NCBI RefSeq assembly: GCF_009727055.1
Contig: NC_052350.1
Location: 41,850,364 to 41,914,363, forward strand
Length of the DNA: 64,000 bases
DNA from: Benincasa hispida
Taxonomy: Eukaryota > Streptophyta > Magnoliopsida > Cucurbitales > Cucurbitaceae
Reading direction: 5' to 3'
The notes below the pieces were generated by a model. It was not told the DNA's origin. It ran no database searches and saw only the letters and a list, made by a program, of their open reading frames with translations. The translations under genes were made by a program, and so were the position numbers. Position 1 is the first letter of the stretch. Each line of letters opens with the position of its first letter. This document shows, piece after piece, positions 24,283 to 35,216 of this stretch.

Positions 24283-26810
24283 TCATAGTGAGAATTGTAT
24301 AGCAAGACCTTTGTCTGTCTTGGAGATTCTTCTCACATAGTTTTTTTCATGCCAACGTTTTGCATGCTCCTTGTAGATTTTGGCATTCTCATATGCTTGA
24401 GTTCTCCATTCGTCAAGCTCGACCAACTGAAGTTTCCTTGCCTCTCCTACGGCCTTCAAATCAAAATTGAGCTTTTTCACTGCCCACATTGCTTTATGCT
24501 CCAATTCAAGCGGTAAGTGGCATGCCTTTCCAAACACCAGTACATACGGGGACATGCACATAGGTGTTTTATAGGCGATCCTGTATGTCCACAAGGCATC
24601 ATCCAGCTTCATTGCCCAATCTTTGCATGAAGGCTTCACCACCTTCTTTAATATCAACTTGATTTCCCTATTGGACACTTCAGCTTGGCCGTTTGTCTAT
24701 GGATGGTATGCGGTGGCGACCTTATGGTGGATATTATACTTGAACAGCCATTTTTTGATGACGTCATTAACAAAGTGGGAGCCTTCGTCACTTATTATGG
24801 CACGTGGGGTGCCAAAACGAGTGAAGATATTTTTTCGCAAGAACTTGGAGACTACCGTTGCATTGCTTGCGATGCACGATAACGCTTCTACCCATTTGGA
24901 AACATAATCGAAAACTAATAGAATATATTTGTGACCATTTAATGGTAGGAATGGTCCCATGAAGTCTATGCCTCATACATCGAATAGCTTCTATTCTAAG
25001 ATGATATTCATGGGCATCGCATTCTTCCATGAAATGTTTCCCGTGTGTTGGCACCGGTCGCATTTCATTGATTAGTCTCTCGCATCCTTGAATAAAGTTG
25101 GCCAAAAATATCCACTTTTTAACACCTTTGCTACTGATCGTTGGCCTCCAAAATGTCCACCATATGGCGAGTCATGGCATTGAGATAGTATGCGCTGGTG
25201 AACAGCTTTTGGTACGCATAGGCACAAAATCTGGTCTGACCCCCTCTTGTAAAGATTTGGCTTGTCCCAATAATATGATTTACATTTGTGTTTGAGCTGC
25301 CTCTTTTGGTGGGTTGTGTAGTTCTCAGGAAATTGTTCACAAACCAGAAAATTGACCACGTCTGCATACCATGATAACTCTTCAATTTTGAACAGCTGCT
25401 CATCTGGAAAAGTTGCATTCACCTCTGACTAGTTGTGGTCGACTTCCAGATTTTCTAATCTTGATAGATGGTTCGCAACCTGGTTCTCCATTCCTTTGTG
25501 ATCAATGATTTCCATGATGAATTCTTGAAGGAGGAGAACCCATCGAATCAACCTAGGCTTTTCATCTTTCTTTGCCATTAAATATTTGATTGTCAAGTGG
25601 TCAGTGTGAACATTCACTTTGGATCCCAGTAAGTAAGCTTTTTCAGACAGACTTCATATGTTTAGCCGTACATCGAGAAGTCATCCATAAAAATTTCCAC
25701 CGAATCTTCAAGATACTCATAGAAGATGGCCATCATACACCTCTGGAACGTGTTTGGCGCATTGCATAATTCGAACGGCATGCGTCGAAATGCAAACGTT
25801 CCATAGGGGCAGGTGAATGTGGTTTTCTCTTGGTCTTCAGGAGCAATCATGATTTGATTGTAGCCTGCATATCTGTCCAAAAAGCAGAAGTAATCATTTC
25901 CTGCTAGGCGGTCTAGCATCTGGTCAATAAAAGGCAAGGGGAAATGATCCTTCTTCGTCCCCGCATTCAGTTTGCGGTAGTCCATGCAGATCCCCGGCCA
26001 GTGGCGGTTCTCATTGGTATTAATTCATTGTTTGCATTTGGGACTACCGTCATCCCTTCTTTCTTTGGTACACATTGCACAGGGCTGATCCACGTGCTAT
26101 TAGCGATTGGATAAATAATGCCTGCATCCAACCATTTGATTATCTCCTTTTTTGCGACCTCCTTCATCGCAGGGTTTAGTCTGCGCTGATGTTCGATCGA
26201 TCCTTTTTTATTTTCCTCGAGAAGTATCCTATGTATGCAATATGCGGGGCTAATTCCTCTTATGTCTGCCAGCGTCCAGCCTATTGCTTTTATGTGCTTT
26301 CTCAGGATGCTCAGCAACGCATGCTCTTGTTCTTCTTAAAGTGCAAAGGAAATTATTACTGGTAGAGTTTCATTTTGCCCCAGAAAAGCATAATTCAAGT
26401 GGTTTAGCAAGGCTTTCAATTCTACTATGGGTGGTTGTTTCAAGGATGGTTTTTGTGTTTTTTCCTCTTCATTCAACGTTAGTTCTTCTTCTTTGGTTGT
26501 TGTTTCCACGATCGCATTGCAGGTTACTACAATTGCAGTCGTATCCTCACTTTCTTCTTTATCTTCAGACTTTTCTTCTTCATAACAGCTAGGTTCATTG
26601 TCAGAATCTGTTAGGTCTTCTTCTTTCGGATACTTCATGGCCTTAATAATATCAAACCTGAGCTTCATTCCATTCACGCTCAGTGTGATCTCTCCCTTGT
26701 ACACATCAATCTGAGCGCGACCAGTGGATAAAAATGGTTGTCCCAGAATGATGGGTACATCTTCATCCGCTTCATAATCGAGGATGATGAACTCTGCCGG
26801 AAAGATAAAT
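24283..26810 (-). pseudogene. Athila-like pol remnant
   Basis: Right to left: end of the protease region (26810-26336) with [12 protein letters not shown] start (26317-25967) with I-x-Y-P-I-A-N-S-x-W-I-S-P-V-Q; RT palm (25985-25662) with D-Y-R-K-L-N and the F-M-D-D-F catalytic box; RNase H end (25617-25429) with H-T-D-H; zinc-binding integrase head (25422-25072); integrase core (24960-24697) with F-D-Y-V-S-K-W-V-E-A; integrase end (24678-24283) with R-I-A-Y-K-T-P and L-P-L-E-L-E-H. A deletion around 25640-25660 removes the RT thumb and most of RNase H. Multiple frameshifts make it inactive. Confidence 0.85.
26397..26810. repeat. Inverted repeat arm 1 (partner 29687-30100)
   Basis: 414 bp that reappear as a reverse complement at 29687-30100. 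The encoded protein is identical wherever compared. See the finding on misassembly. Confidence 0.85.
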
Positions 26811-27212
26811 AATGATATAGAGGAGAGGAGTATAGTCGCGATCGATCACGAGTAGATATATCTAGAGAGATGTCGTAGTGTCGGCGCGAGTGCGTGCAGC
26901 GTATCAGGTCTGATGATGATCGCTTATGGAGCGGAAGCCGCAACAGATATCGACGTTAGATAGCGATGACTATATGCGATCAGAGGCATGACTTAGGCAG
27001 GCAGAGGCACGAGAGGATCTTCTGAGGTCATTGCGATAGTGCGCGAGAGCGCGAGTGTACAGAGATCATGTACCGCTGATGTGTCGAGACGCACGTATAC
27101 CCAGATCTTGTCGTATCTTAGAGGTAATCTGCTGAACGCTATCTGATGATGCACGCGCAAGACATGGACGTCTGCGCGTAAGCGGTCATCGCAGAGCTGA
27201 GGATCGGCAGCA
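26811..27212. other. Alien-composition filler, probable assembly error
   Basis: About 400 bp near 50% GC, rich in CG and GATC/GCGA words and poor in homopolymers, quite unlike the AT-rich surroundings. It has no similarity to the rest of the Gypsy element and interrupts a frame exactly where the inverted block begins. Most likely low-quality long-read sequence used to fill a gap. Confidence 0.65.
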
Positions 27213-28170
27213 GGAAAAACCACCCAATTATGCGTAGAAAAATCAACAATTAGAATTTTTATCCAATGGTGCAAAAAAGAAGGGCCACCAGGATTTTTCC
27301 TGTGAACAAATGATCAATCGCAAAATCAAGCTTGCAGTTCACAGGTGCCGTAATCTTCATCTCTGGAGAGCTTACTAAAAGCAATATATTGAGAAGAATG
27401 AAATAGTATCTCAGAATCAAGCGACGTCAATTCCACTCTTGAAATTTAGATAGGACAGATTGCGGTGAACTAAAAATTAGACCACAAGGGGCGTTGCCCG
27501 AGTTCAACTAAGCTCCTGTACAACCACAGAGAGTACGGGAAAGGAGCAATGCCAAGTTGTGAGTTTACGAAGTGGAAAGACAGTGGCGGAAGAGAAGAAA
27601 GAGCCAAGCTGGACTATTCTAGTTGCGATGAACCCTAGACCCCTTGACACAAGAGGAACCAGAAGAACAGGTAATGATGGAACCAGAAGTTGCGTCCACT
27701 TCTAAAAGTCTATGGAACAGGGAAACTGTGAAAATATAGCTTCCACCATTTCTTTAGAGACTTAAGAAGAAAGAAAAATGATGAAGTGCAATATCATCGC
27801 TTCATAGAAATTCTGAAACAGTTACATATCAACATCCTTTTCACTGAAGCCGTGCGAAGTTTCTAAAGGACATGGTGACGAAGAAAAGAAGCACAGGTAA
27901 ATTCGCAACGACGATGTTAACGCAAAGGAAAACCATTATTCCACCAAAATGCGCGACCTCGAAAGTTTCACAATACCCTGCTCAATTGGTGGGATATATA
28001 TTGGTCAAGTGCTGTGCGATCTCGGGGCTAATATCAACTTAATTCCTCTTTCAATTTTAAGTAGCTGAATGTGGGGCAGCTGGCATCCACGATGGTGACT
28101 CTACAGCTAGTGACAGGTCTCTTGTTCATCCAGAAGGGAAGGTGAAGGATGTCCTGGTCTCGATTGACAA
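27213..28170 (+). repeat. Duplicated 0.96-kb Gypsy block, copy 1
   Basis: Nearly the same as 28723-29686, differing mostly by single-base insertions and deletions, many in homopolymers. It spans the gag-protease spacer and the retropepsin-like D-L-G-A motif, oriented opposite to the rest of the element. It ends in GATTGACAA directly at the N gap. Confidence 0.85.
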
Positions 28171-28195
28171 NNNNNNNNNNNNNNNNNNNNNNNNN
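28171..28195. other. Assembly gap of 25 N
   Basis: Exactly 25 undetermined bases, a conventional placeholder length. The sequence on its two sides is not collinear in the element. Confidence 0.99.
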
Positions 28196-28722
28196 CAAAT
28201 TTTGAACAGGATTATTGACGAATCGCTCATTGATGCCTGGGCAAGGTTAAAAGACTGGTGCGAAATTGGCACCACACAATGGTTACCCGATTGTCTCCAA
28301 AATGGAAATCTTTTTATCACGGTTTTGGAACCCTGCATCAAAGACGGTCTTGCCAAATGCATAGCAGCTGGAAGGGTGTGCTCGACAAAACATATGACGA
28401 GGCCTAAAAAAAATTCTTGATCACATTTCGGAAATATCACGAAAGACTTGGAGGAGAGCGATCAACGATTGAGAATTAAAGAAGTTGACGCAAGTAAGGG
28501 CCATCGCATCCCTACAAAACCAATATGAATGCGTGATGATCTAATACACAGGAATCGTTAATCAATAGGCCCAGAAACGCATAGGGGCAAGGTCAACACA
28601 ATCGATCAAACGAGCACAAGTTGTGCCACTTGCGAAGAAGCCCATCCAATGGAAGAGTGTCCGAGGAAATTACAATCTGTTTACTTTGTAAAAAATAACC
28701 TTTCTCCAATACTTTGCAACCC
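28196..28722 (+). pseudogene. Athila gag, middle to C-terminal part (inverted block)
   Basis: Plus-strand gag remnant: I-D-E-S-L-I-D-A-W-A-R-L-K-D-W near the start, then G-L-P-D-C-L-Q, later a knuckle-like C-x2-C-x4-H-x4-C around 28620-28665. Frameshifts are frequent. Its beginning (28196) is the natural continuation of the minus-strand gag that stops at 30101, so this block is inverted relative to its element. Confidence 0.75.
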
Positions 28723-30100
28723 TAGGTGGAAAAACCACCCCAATTATGCGTAGAAAAATCAACAATAGAATTTTTATCCCATGGTGCAAAAAAAAGGGCC
28801 ACCAGGATTTTTCCTGTGAACAAATGATCAATCGCAAAATCAAGCTTGCAGTTCACAGGTGCCGTAATCTTCATCTCTGGAGAGCTTACTAAAGCAATAT
28901 ATTGAGAAGAATGAAATAGTACTCCAGAATCAAGCGACGTCAATTCGCACTCTTGAAATTTAGATAGGACAGATTGCGGGTGAACTAAAAATTAGACCAC
29001 AAGGGGCGTTGCCGCAGTTCAACTAAGCTCCTGTACAACCCAGAGAGTACGGGAAAGGAGCAATGCCAAGTTGTGAGTTTACGAAGTGGAAAGACAGTGG
29101 CGGAAGAGAAGAAAGAGCCAAGCTGGACTATTCTAGTTGCGATGAAACCCTAGACCCCTTGACACAAGAGAGAACCAGAAGAACAGGTAATGATGGAACC
29201 AGAAGTTGCGTCCACTTCTAAGTCTATGGAACAGGGAACTGTGAAAATATAGCTTCCACCATTTCTTTAGAGACTTAAGAAGAAGAAAAATGATGAAGTG
29301 CAATATCATCGCTTCATAGAAATTCTGAAACAGTTACATATCAACATCCTTTTCACTGAAGCCGTGCGAAGTTTCTAAAGGACATGGTGACGAAGAAAAG
29401 AAGCACAGGTAAATTCGCAACGACGATGTTAACGCAAAGGAAAAAACCATTATTCCACCAAAATGCGCGACCTCGAAAGTTTCACAATACCCTGCTCAAT
29501 TGGTGGGATATATATTGGTCAAGTGCTTGCGATCTCGGGGCTAATATCAACTTAATTCCTCTTTCAATTTTTAAGTAGCTGAATGTGGGGCCAGCTGGCA
29601 TCCACGATGGTGACTCTACAGCTAGCTGACAGGTCTCTTGTTCATCCAGAAGGGAAGGTGAAGGATGTCCTGGTCTCGATTGACAAATTTATCTTTCCGG
29701 CAGAGTTCATCATCCTCGATTATGAAGCGGATGAAGATGTACCCATCATTCTGGGACAACCATTTTTATCCACTGGTCGCGCTCAGATTGATGTGTACAA
29801 GGGAGAGATCACACTGAGCGTGAATGGAATGAAGCTCAGGTTTGATATTATTAAGGCCATGAAGTATCCGAAAGAAGAAGACCTAACAGATTCTGACAAT
29901 GAACCTAGCTGTTATGAAGAAGAAAAGTCTGAAGATAAAGAAGAAAGTGAGGATACGACTGCAATTGTAGTAACCTGCAATGCGATCGTGGAAACAACAA
30001 CCAAAGAAGAAGAACTAACGTTGAATGAAGAGGAAAAAACACAAAAACCATCCTTGAAACAACCACCCATAGTAGAATTGAAAGCCTTGCTAAACCACTT
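28723..30100 (+). pseudogene. Gag-protease spacer and retropepsin-like domain (inverted block, copy 2)
   Basis: 28723-29686 repeats 27213-28170. The protease-like part is open at about 29522-30100 apart from a frame change near 29580: D-L-G-A-N-I-N-L-I-P-L (catalytic Asp motif), [17 protein letters not shown] and an acidic tail rich in Glu and Asp. Plus orientation contradicts the minus-strand pol to its left, which contains the same protease end. Confidence 0.8.
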
Positions 30101-30784
30101 ATCTCTCGTAATCAGCTTCCTTCTTCTTGCGTTCTCTGTCGGGGGAAAGTACTTTTTCATGAACTTTTCAACTACTTGTTCCCAAGACGTAATCTCCCCT
30201 GGTTCGAGAGAATAGACCAATTTCCTTGCTTGGTCACACGGCAAAAATAGGAATAGAGTTAGTGGAACCTCCTCAGCTTAGATGTTTGGGAACAAAAAAG
30301 TGTTGCAGATTTCAATAAAACTTCGGAGATGGTCGTGCAGATCCTCGCCACGCCTATTGCCAAACTGTTCGACAGTTTGAATCATCTGTAGCATAACCGG
30401 TTTCATCTCAAACCTCGATCCGTCCAAGGTTGGCCTCATGATTCCTAGGGAGAAATCATAGAGGTTAGGCGACGCACAGTCTCGAATGGGCCTATTACGA
30501 TCGTTCACCAAAAGAATGATGTTCGCCATTGTATTATTTGCATTTGCTGCTCTGTCTTCCGGTTGCTCCGCCATGTTGGGATTTCTCTCTTGCTGTTGTC
30601 GGCAGTTGTTTCTTCTTCTTCTTCTGAACGTTCTTTCAATCTCTGGGTCGTAGTTGAGCTTCAGAACTTGTCCTTCACTCATACGACCACCCATTTCTTC
30701 CCTTACCAAAGGAGAGCAGTGCACAGAGGTCGAAAGTTGCAAAGAAAATAAAAGTTACTATTAACGCAATATGTACTGCCGTAG
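30101..30784 (-). pseudogene. Athila gag, N-terminal part
   Basis: Minus strand, starting near 30680 with M-S-E-G-Q-V. It contains an Arg-rich R-R-R-R-R-N-N patch, R-P-T-L-D-G-S-R-F-E-M-K-P, a conserved gag D-L-H-D-H-L-R-S-F-I-E-I-C-N segment, then (30244-30101) S-W-E-Q-V-V-E-K-F-M-K-K-Y-F-P. It builds the structural capsid precursor in intact elements. It is interrupted by a stop at 30278-30280 and ends at the misassembled junction. Confidence 0.8.
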
Positions 30785-30802
30785 TCCCCAACAACGACGC
30801 CA
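30785..30802 (-). promoter_or_regulatory. Primer-binding site, tRNA-Asp type (right copy)
   Basis: Complement reads TGGCGTCGTTGTTGGGGA, six bases from the 5' LTR edge at 30809. Confidence 0.8.
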
Positions 30803-30808
30803 AAAACT

Positions 30809-32509
30809 TGATGCGTTGTGAATATGATGAAATAATGGTATGATATTGTGGTGGTGAACTATGCGTTGGACATGCAAGTTTTACTAGTAAAATCCAAGTA
30901 TAAATCCTACTAGGTTGCCTGGTAAGCCCAGGGTCGAACACAGGGACTACTGAGACAATATGCGATGGTAAATTTTGATTCTTTTGCGGTGACAAAAACA
31001 AATAAGTTGGTTGGTATATTGTTGAAAGTATAAATCCTATGCGGCGGAATTGAGTAAAGAGTCAATGACAGCGAAAGATATAATGAGTATGTGGGGAACG
31101 ATTTGAAAAGGGTTTTAGCTAACACTTTCTAAGATTGCGTTCAAGTTATGCGATCATGCTACACACACACAACAACATGTCATCTCTCAATGAAAATGCC
31201 ATAGTTCATAATTTTAGGACGCATGCAATGTATACGATAATGTCTATAGGACTTATGTCTAAGCCTCTATTCTTGTCCATGCGATGATTAATGATACACA
31301 CATACACAAGACGACCACAAACTATCATATCCAATTTCTAGGGTGCATGCGATGCATGATAGCAAACAGAACATATCTCTAAGTCTCTATCTCTCGCTTA
31401 TGCGGTTCTAATCTGACTTTCTCAAGCCTAGATTCTAACCTGACTCTCTCAAGTTTAGGTTCTTTCTTTAGACTACTCTCTCAAGTATCTTTAAAGGGTG
31501 AGGGATGCATACATAAGATAAGATGATCGCATAAAATGAAGATTTTAGGTCATGCTACCTAAGTGCTTCTCAACCCATTTGGAAGTTTAGTTACTCATGT
31601 GTAATGTGAAGAGATTGAACAAATGTAGAGATGCAAATTCCATTTTTATAAATAAAATAAGAATACAGAACGACAATAGAAAGTAGGGATAGGGAGCCCG
31701 GTAGCAATGTCTTGCTTCCCGAGGCTTTTACAGTGTGTTTTACTCTATTCTGCTCAAAAGAATGTTCTTGCTTTCGCAAGAGTCGGCCGTCTCTCTGTTT
31801 GCAGCACTTTCTAGCAGTCTCTCCAGCTAACCAGGAATGATCTTTCGGCGTCTTCTCTCCTCGCTCACCTCCGCCTTCTAAGTATATGAATTACAAACTA
31901 ACAGCTATCTATGATCTATATTCTATGTATATGGCGAACAGTGTATATATCGAACTCAAATATTCTGGAACTCCAAACTCCTTTGACGAAGGTGGCCCTC
32001 GGTATTTATAGAGCTTCAAGGTGAAGAACTTTTCTCTCAAATGATTGCAATGATGGGCGGTCATATATCGAACTTTTCTCTCAAATGGTCACCGAAAAGT
32101 TGAGTGTACTTGCTAAAATGTGTCATTAACGGCTTGTCAACTAAATTCAGATTCAACTATCATCAGCTTTCCGTCCCATCATGATTTAATATGCTTTCAC
32201 CTTGATGTGCTGTCTTTATACGGCCACCTTCTTGAGCAGATCTTCGCGAGCGCATATGATCGCATAGCTTTATGGTCGCAATCTTCTAATGCGCACGGGC
32301 GCCGAGTTCCTTAGATCGCAATTTGCTTTACGCCAACGCATTTTCCTACACAAAATAAGTAAGTTAGCTGTTTTAATGCGATGGGTGCATGTGATCGCAA
32401 TATTCTCAACTTAATGCTTTTGGACACGATTTTGCATATTTTTATCGTCGCATTCCCACATTGTTTTATATCTTTGCGTTCTAATAACGTGCATTTTTGT
32501 CCGTTATCA
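30809..32509 (-). repeat. Athila 5' LTR, right copy
   Basis: 1701 bp, TGATGCGTTGTG to CCGTTATCA. It contains sequence with frequent GCGATC and GATCGCAT words near its right end (about 32240-32400) and a TATTTATAG-type promoter-like stretch near 32005. Pairs with 20779-22476. Confidence 0.85.
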
Positions 32510-32526
32510 ATATCCCACCTTAATCC

Positions 32527-32739
32527 TTATACTATAGACCTATTTAAGTTATCACTTAAGGCATGATCCACTTGTATATCACATATACATGCTTAAGTTC
32601 ACATAAGATAACCAATGAGCTTTATTTATTGGATATGAGTAAATGCTAGAATTAAATAACAATTATTTTATTCATTAAACAATATGTATCTTTTATAAAA
32701 CAACGAGACTCCGGGAGAACTAGGACACCAATCCCAACA
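32527..32739 (-). repeat. 5' LTR of the nested Copia, second part
   Basis: Continues the LTR broken at 20415: TTATACTATAGACC, then AAGGCATGATCCACTTG, ending CACCAATCCCAACA. It corresponds to about 13085-13283 in the left LTR and is followed by the target duplication CAAAA (32740-32744). Confidence 0.85.
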
Positions 32740-32744
32740 CAAAA

Positions 32745-33044
32745 CACTTTCAGCGGAAGTATTTACACCTTCATTTTTTTTCTAAATCAGCAGCAATTTC
32801 AACATTATCATGAACCGACATTACAGTTGAAGTAGGAACAAAAAATACTTAGATTCATGCACTCTGAAATAACAACATTAGAACACAACTCAAAGCAAAA
32901 GTTTGAACAGTCATATTAGCAAAAACATAACCAGATTCAAGAATAATATCATCAACTAAACTACCTACGAATACCTATCGTCTACGTAAGCTTCAACAGA
33001 AGGTTCAATAATTTCTTTAGGATTTCTAGGCAAGACGATACACT
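32745..33044 (-). pseudogene. Envelope-like ORF, middle part
   Basis: A 300-bp island of SIRE-like envelope frame isolated between two insertions. The minus strand reads L-P-R-N-P-K-E-I-I-E-P-S-V-E and, after a stop, further short coding-like stretches. It joins 11088 on one side across the Copia and 34669 on the other across the solo LTR. Confidence 0.6.
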
Positions 33045-33049
33045 CATGC

Positions 33050-34663
33050 TGGTAGAACTTATCGTATAGGTCGATGCCCAATCGTTTAGCAAAAACTAAA
33101 AGATCGTCTAGCAAAAGCTATGTGATCGTTTAGCTCATCACTTATCTAAGTGTCTGTCGCCTACAAACACTACACGATCGTTTACCTTATCCAAGCTGTC
33201 ACTTAGTAAATCCTATTTACTTGACAACTACCTTGAGTAATTCCGAGAGAGGAAATCTCCAATTCACAAATCTCAAGCTTGTAAAAACTTACCAAAATTA
33301 GGAAAACATTTTTCTTTTTTATCTCATGGTTACCATGAAACCACCTATAACCTCTCACTCAATTGGTTATTAGAGAAAAATAATTAATTATCCAATAACT
33401 AATATTATAAGTATAAATGATAACTAACTTATCATATTATATTTGTAACCTATAGTTTTAATATTTCATCTCATGAAACATGCACTTTTTATATTTCATG
33501 GCTCTTAATGTAAATCTCATTTACATTAATCCTCCACTAGATGTATCTCATACATCATATCGATCATATCATATATAATCGAATTACCTCTTGTCGGTTT
33601 GAACATTTCAAATCAACACCAAGAACTAATCCTCAACTAAATCCATTAAGCTACTAAGGGGACCTTATGAACCTATAGCTCGAAGCTCCAACGGTACGTG
33701 AATAACTGACTAAACTCTTTAGTCATGAGATCTACCATCCGTTAACTGCTAGACACTTCACTAAAGACCGACAGTTGAACTCTCTTTACCACAGATATAT
33801 TATGTGTCCATCTTAACCAATCAACAGTGCGACAACCCTTCACAGATCGCTCGTAAGTACAGTCGGCCAATAACTGTTATGTCCCTATAGTTACATTTAA
33901 CTCCTTAAGTACCATTGATTCCTCTAATGAACATAAGCCATAGTCCTAATATGACTGAGTTCTCTCTTCCAAAGAGAAGCTATGGCCACTATGTTCAAGC
34001 CCCGGAATCAGCCCTTAAGGGAGCAATATCTCTACTTATCCTTACTTCGAGAAAGGAGTGAATTCCATCTTGTGTAATGAGTTCCCAGCTCCTAAATTAG
34101 ACAAGTTACCAAAAAGGTAGGCATGTTGAGTTCACAATCTGGCCACTTTCACCCATACTAATCAAAGGACTGCCCTCAAAGGCAGGAGTTCCCAAAACAC
34201 TAAAATTGAGGTCGTGTCACCTATGGTCATTTAGGTGAGATGTAAGTCTCTAGTATCAACGACGTTATATACAAATTCTAGTCATCTTGTGGTCCAGTCT
34301 TATACAAAATCTTTGTAGAGGACCCCCTCGTTCGTATGTCTCCACATAAATGGTCAAAATCTACCATCTGTAGTAGTTTACAACACTTGCAAACCTCTAC
34401 AAAATGGGTCGTATCCGTAGTGTCACCAGGATCAAGTGGATCACCTTAATCCTTATACTATAGACCTATTTAGGTTATCACTTAAGGCATGATCCACTTG
34501 TATATCACATATACATGCTTAAGTTTACATAAGATAACCATGGAGCTTTATTTATTGGATATGAGTAAATGCCAGAATGAAATAACAGTTATTTTATTCA
34601 TCAAACAATGTGTATCATTACAAACAACGAGATTCCAGGAAAATTAGGAGACCAATCTTAACA
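33050..34663 (-). mobile_element. Solo LTR in the envelope-like ORF, CATGC target duplication
   Basis: 1614 bp, TGGTAGAACTTATC to AATCTTAACA, flanked by CATGC at 33045-33049 and 34664-34668. Related to the 2.2-kb Copia LTRs from their CGATCGTTTAG array onward but lacking their first 490 bp, so it is a shorter subfamily with its own terminus. No internal region is present: the trace of LTR-LTR recombination. Confidence 0.85.
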
Positions 34664-34668
34664 CATGC

Positions 34669-35009
34669 TTGTGATCAGATTCACCACTGGAAGGAGTTTT
34701 AGTTGGAACAATATCAACACCAACCCCAATTAAATCATCTATCATTAAGGATGACAAACTTACTTTTTCTTTCTCTTTAGTTTCTGATGGTTGACTTGTT
34801 CTAGAACGTCTTCCTCTTATGGAGGAAGGAGGAACTCCAACTTCCTTAATTTCAATAGGAAGAACTCACACACGAACACCATATTTATTTGTAAGAGGCA
34901 ATGGAACTTCATCAACAACATGCATCTTGTGCTTAGTTTTTTCTTTATATCTTACCATTTTACTATCAGATGTGTGAGTCTCTTGGCAAGTACTCACCAT
35001 TAGAAATGA
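34669..35009 (-). pseudogene. Envelope-like ORF, N-terminal part
   Basis: Starts at the ATG at 35007-35009 (M-V-S-T-C-Q-E-T). It continues through a Lys-rich K-E-K-T-K-H-K stretch and, after one stop near 34866, a proline/arginine segment R-G-R-R-S-R-T-S-Q-P-S. This is the usual low-complexity head of SIRE-type envelope-like proteins. It ends at the solo-LTR target site. Confidence 0.6.
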
Positions 35010-35216
35010 CTGAGAAAAGCAATCAAGAATAAAAATTTTGAACAAAGGCAGTTGAGAGAGAAAGAAACCCACAATGCAACAAGGAAACCTGCCATGATCA
35101 AACCTCCTATAATTTAAATTCAAATAACAATCAGAAGTTAAACCACAATTAAACTTCCCTAAGTTTTCACCAACCACAATTAAGGTAGTTAATTGCATGA
35201 TCTGCCTTATGGGCTT

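Larger units (their letters stand above)
20416..32509 (-). mobile_element. Athila-like Gypsy element inserted in the Copia LTR
   Basis: Order on +: gag-start fragment (20416-20754), primer-binding site, LTR (20779-22476), polypurine-tract complement (CACCCCCAAATTTAAA), 3' non-coding region, integrase to protease on - (24283-26810), a disordered gag/protease zone (26811-30100), gag start on - (30101-30784), primer-binding site and LTR (30809-32509). Both primer-binding sites match tRNA-Asp, as is usual for Athila. The unit is one LTR-internal-LTR copy with an extra leader/gag fragment on its left in place of an outer LTR. Flanks share a 16-bp direct repeat, TATCCCACCTTAATCC, at 20400-20415 and 32511-32526, instead of the usual 5 bp. 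Confidence 0.8.
11094..32739 (-). mobile_element. Copia element nested in the envelope-like ORF, itself split by a Gypsy
   Basis: Bounded by CAAAA duplications. Order on +: 3' LTR (11094-13283), polypurine-tract complement (ATCTCCCACTTGT), pol remnant on - (about 13340-15910), long non-coding 5' leader (15911-18405), complement of the tRNA-iMet primer-binding site (18406-18418), and 5' LTR (18421-20415 plus 32527-32739). The 5' LTR is interrupted by a Gypsy element at 20416-32509. Removing that insert gives an LTR of about 2.2 kb, the same as the left one. Gag is not recognisable and the catalytic centre of RT is deleted, so the element is non-autonomous. Confidence 0.85.

Noticed and set aside
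26284..26592. 102-codon plus-strand ORF
   Set aside because: Antisense shadow of the acidic protease tail.
28142..28420. ORF running through the N gap
   Set aside because: It joins two non-collinear pieces across undetermined bases, so the product is an artefact.
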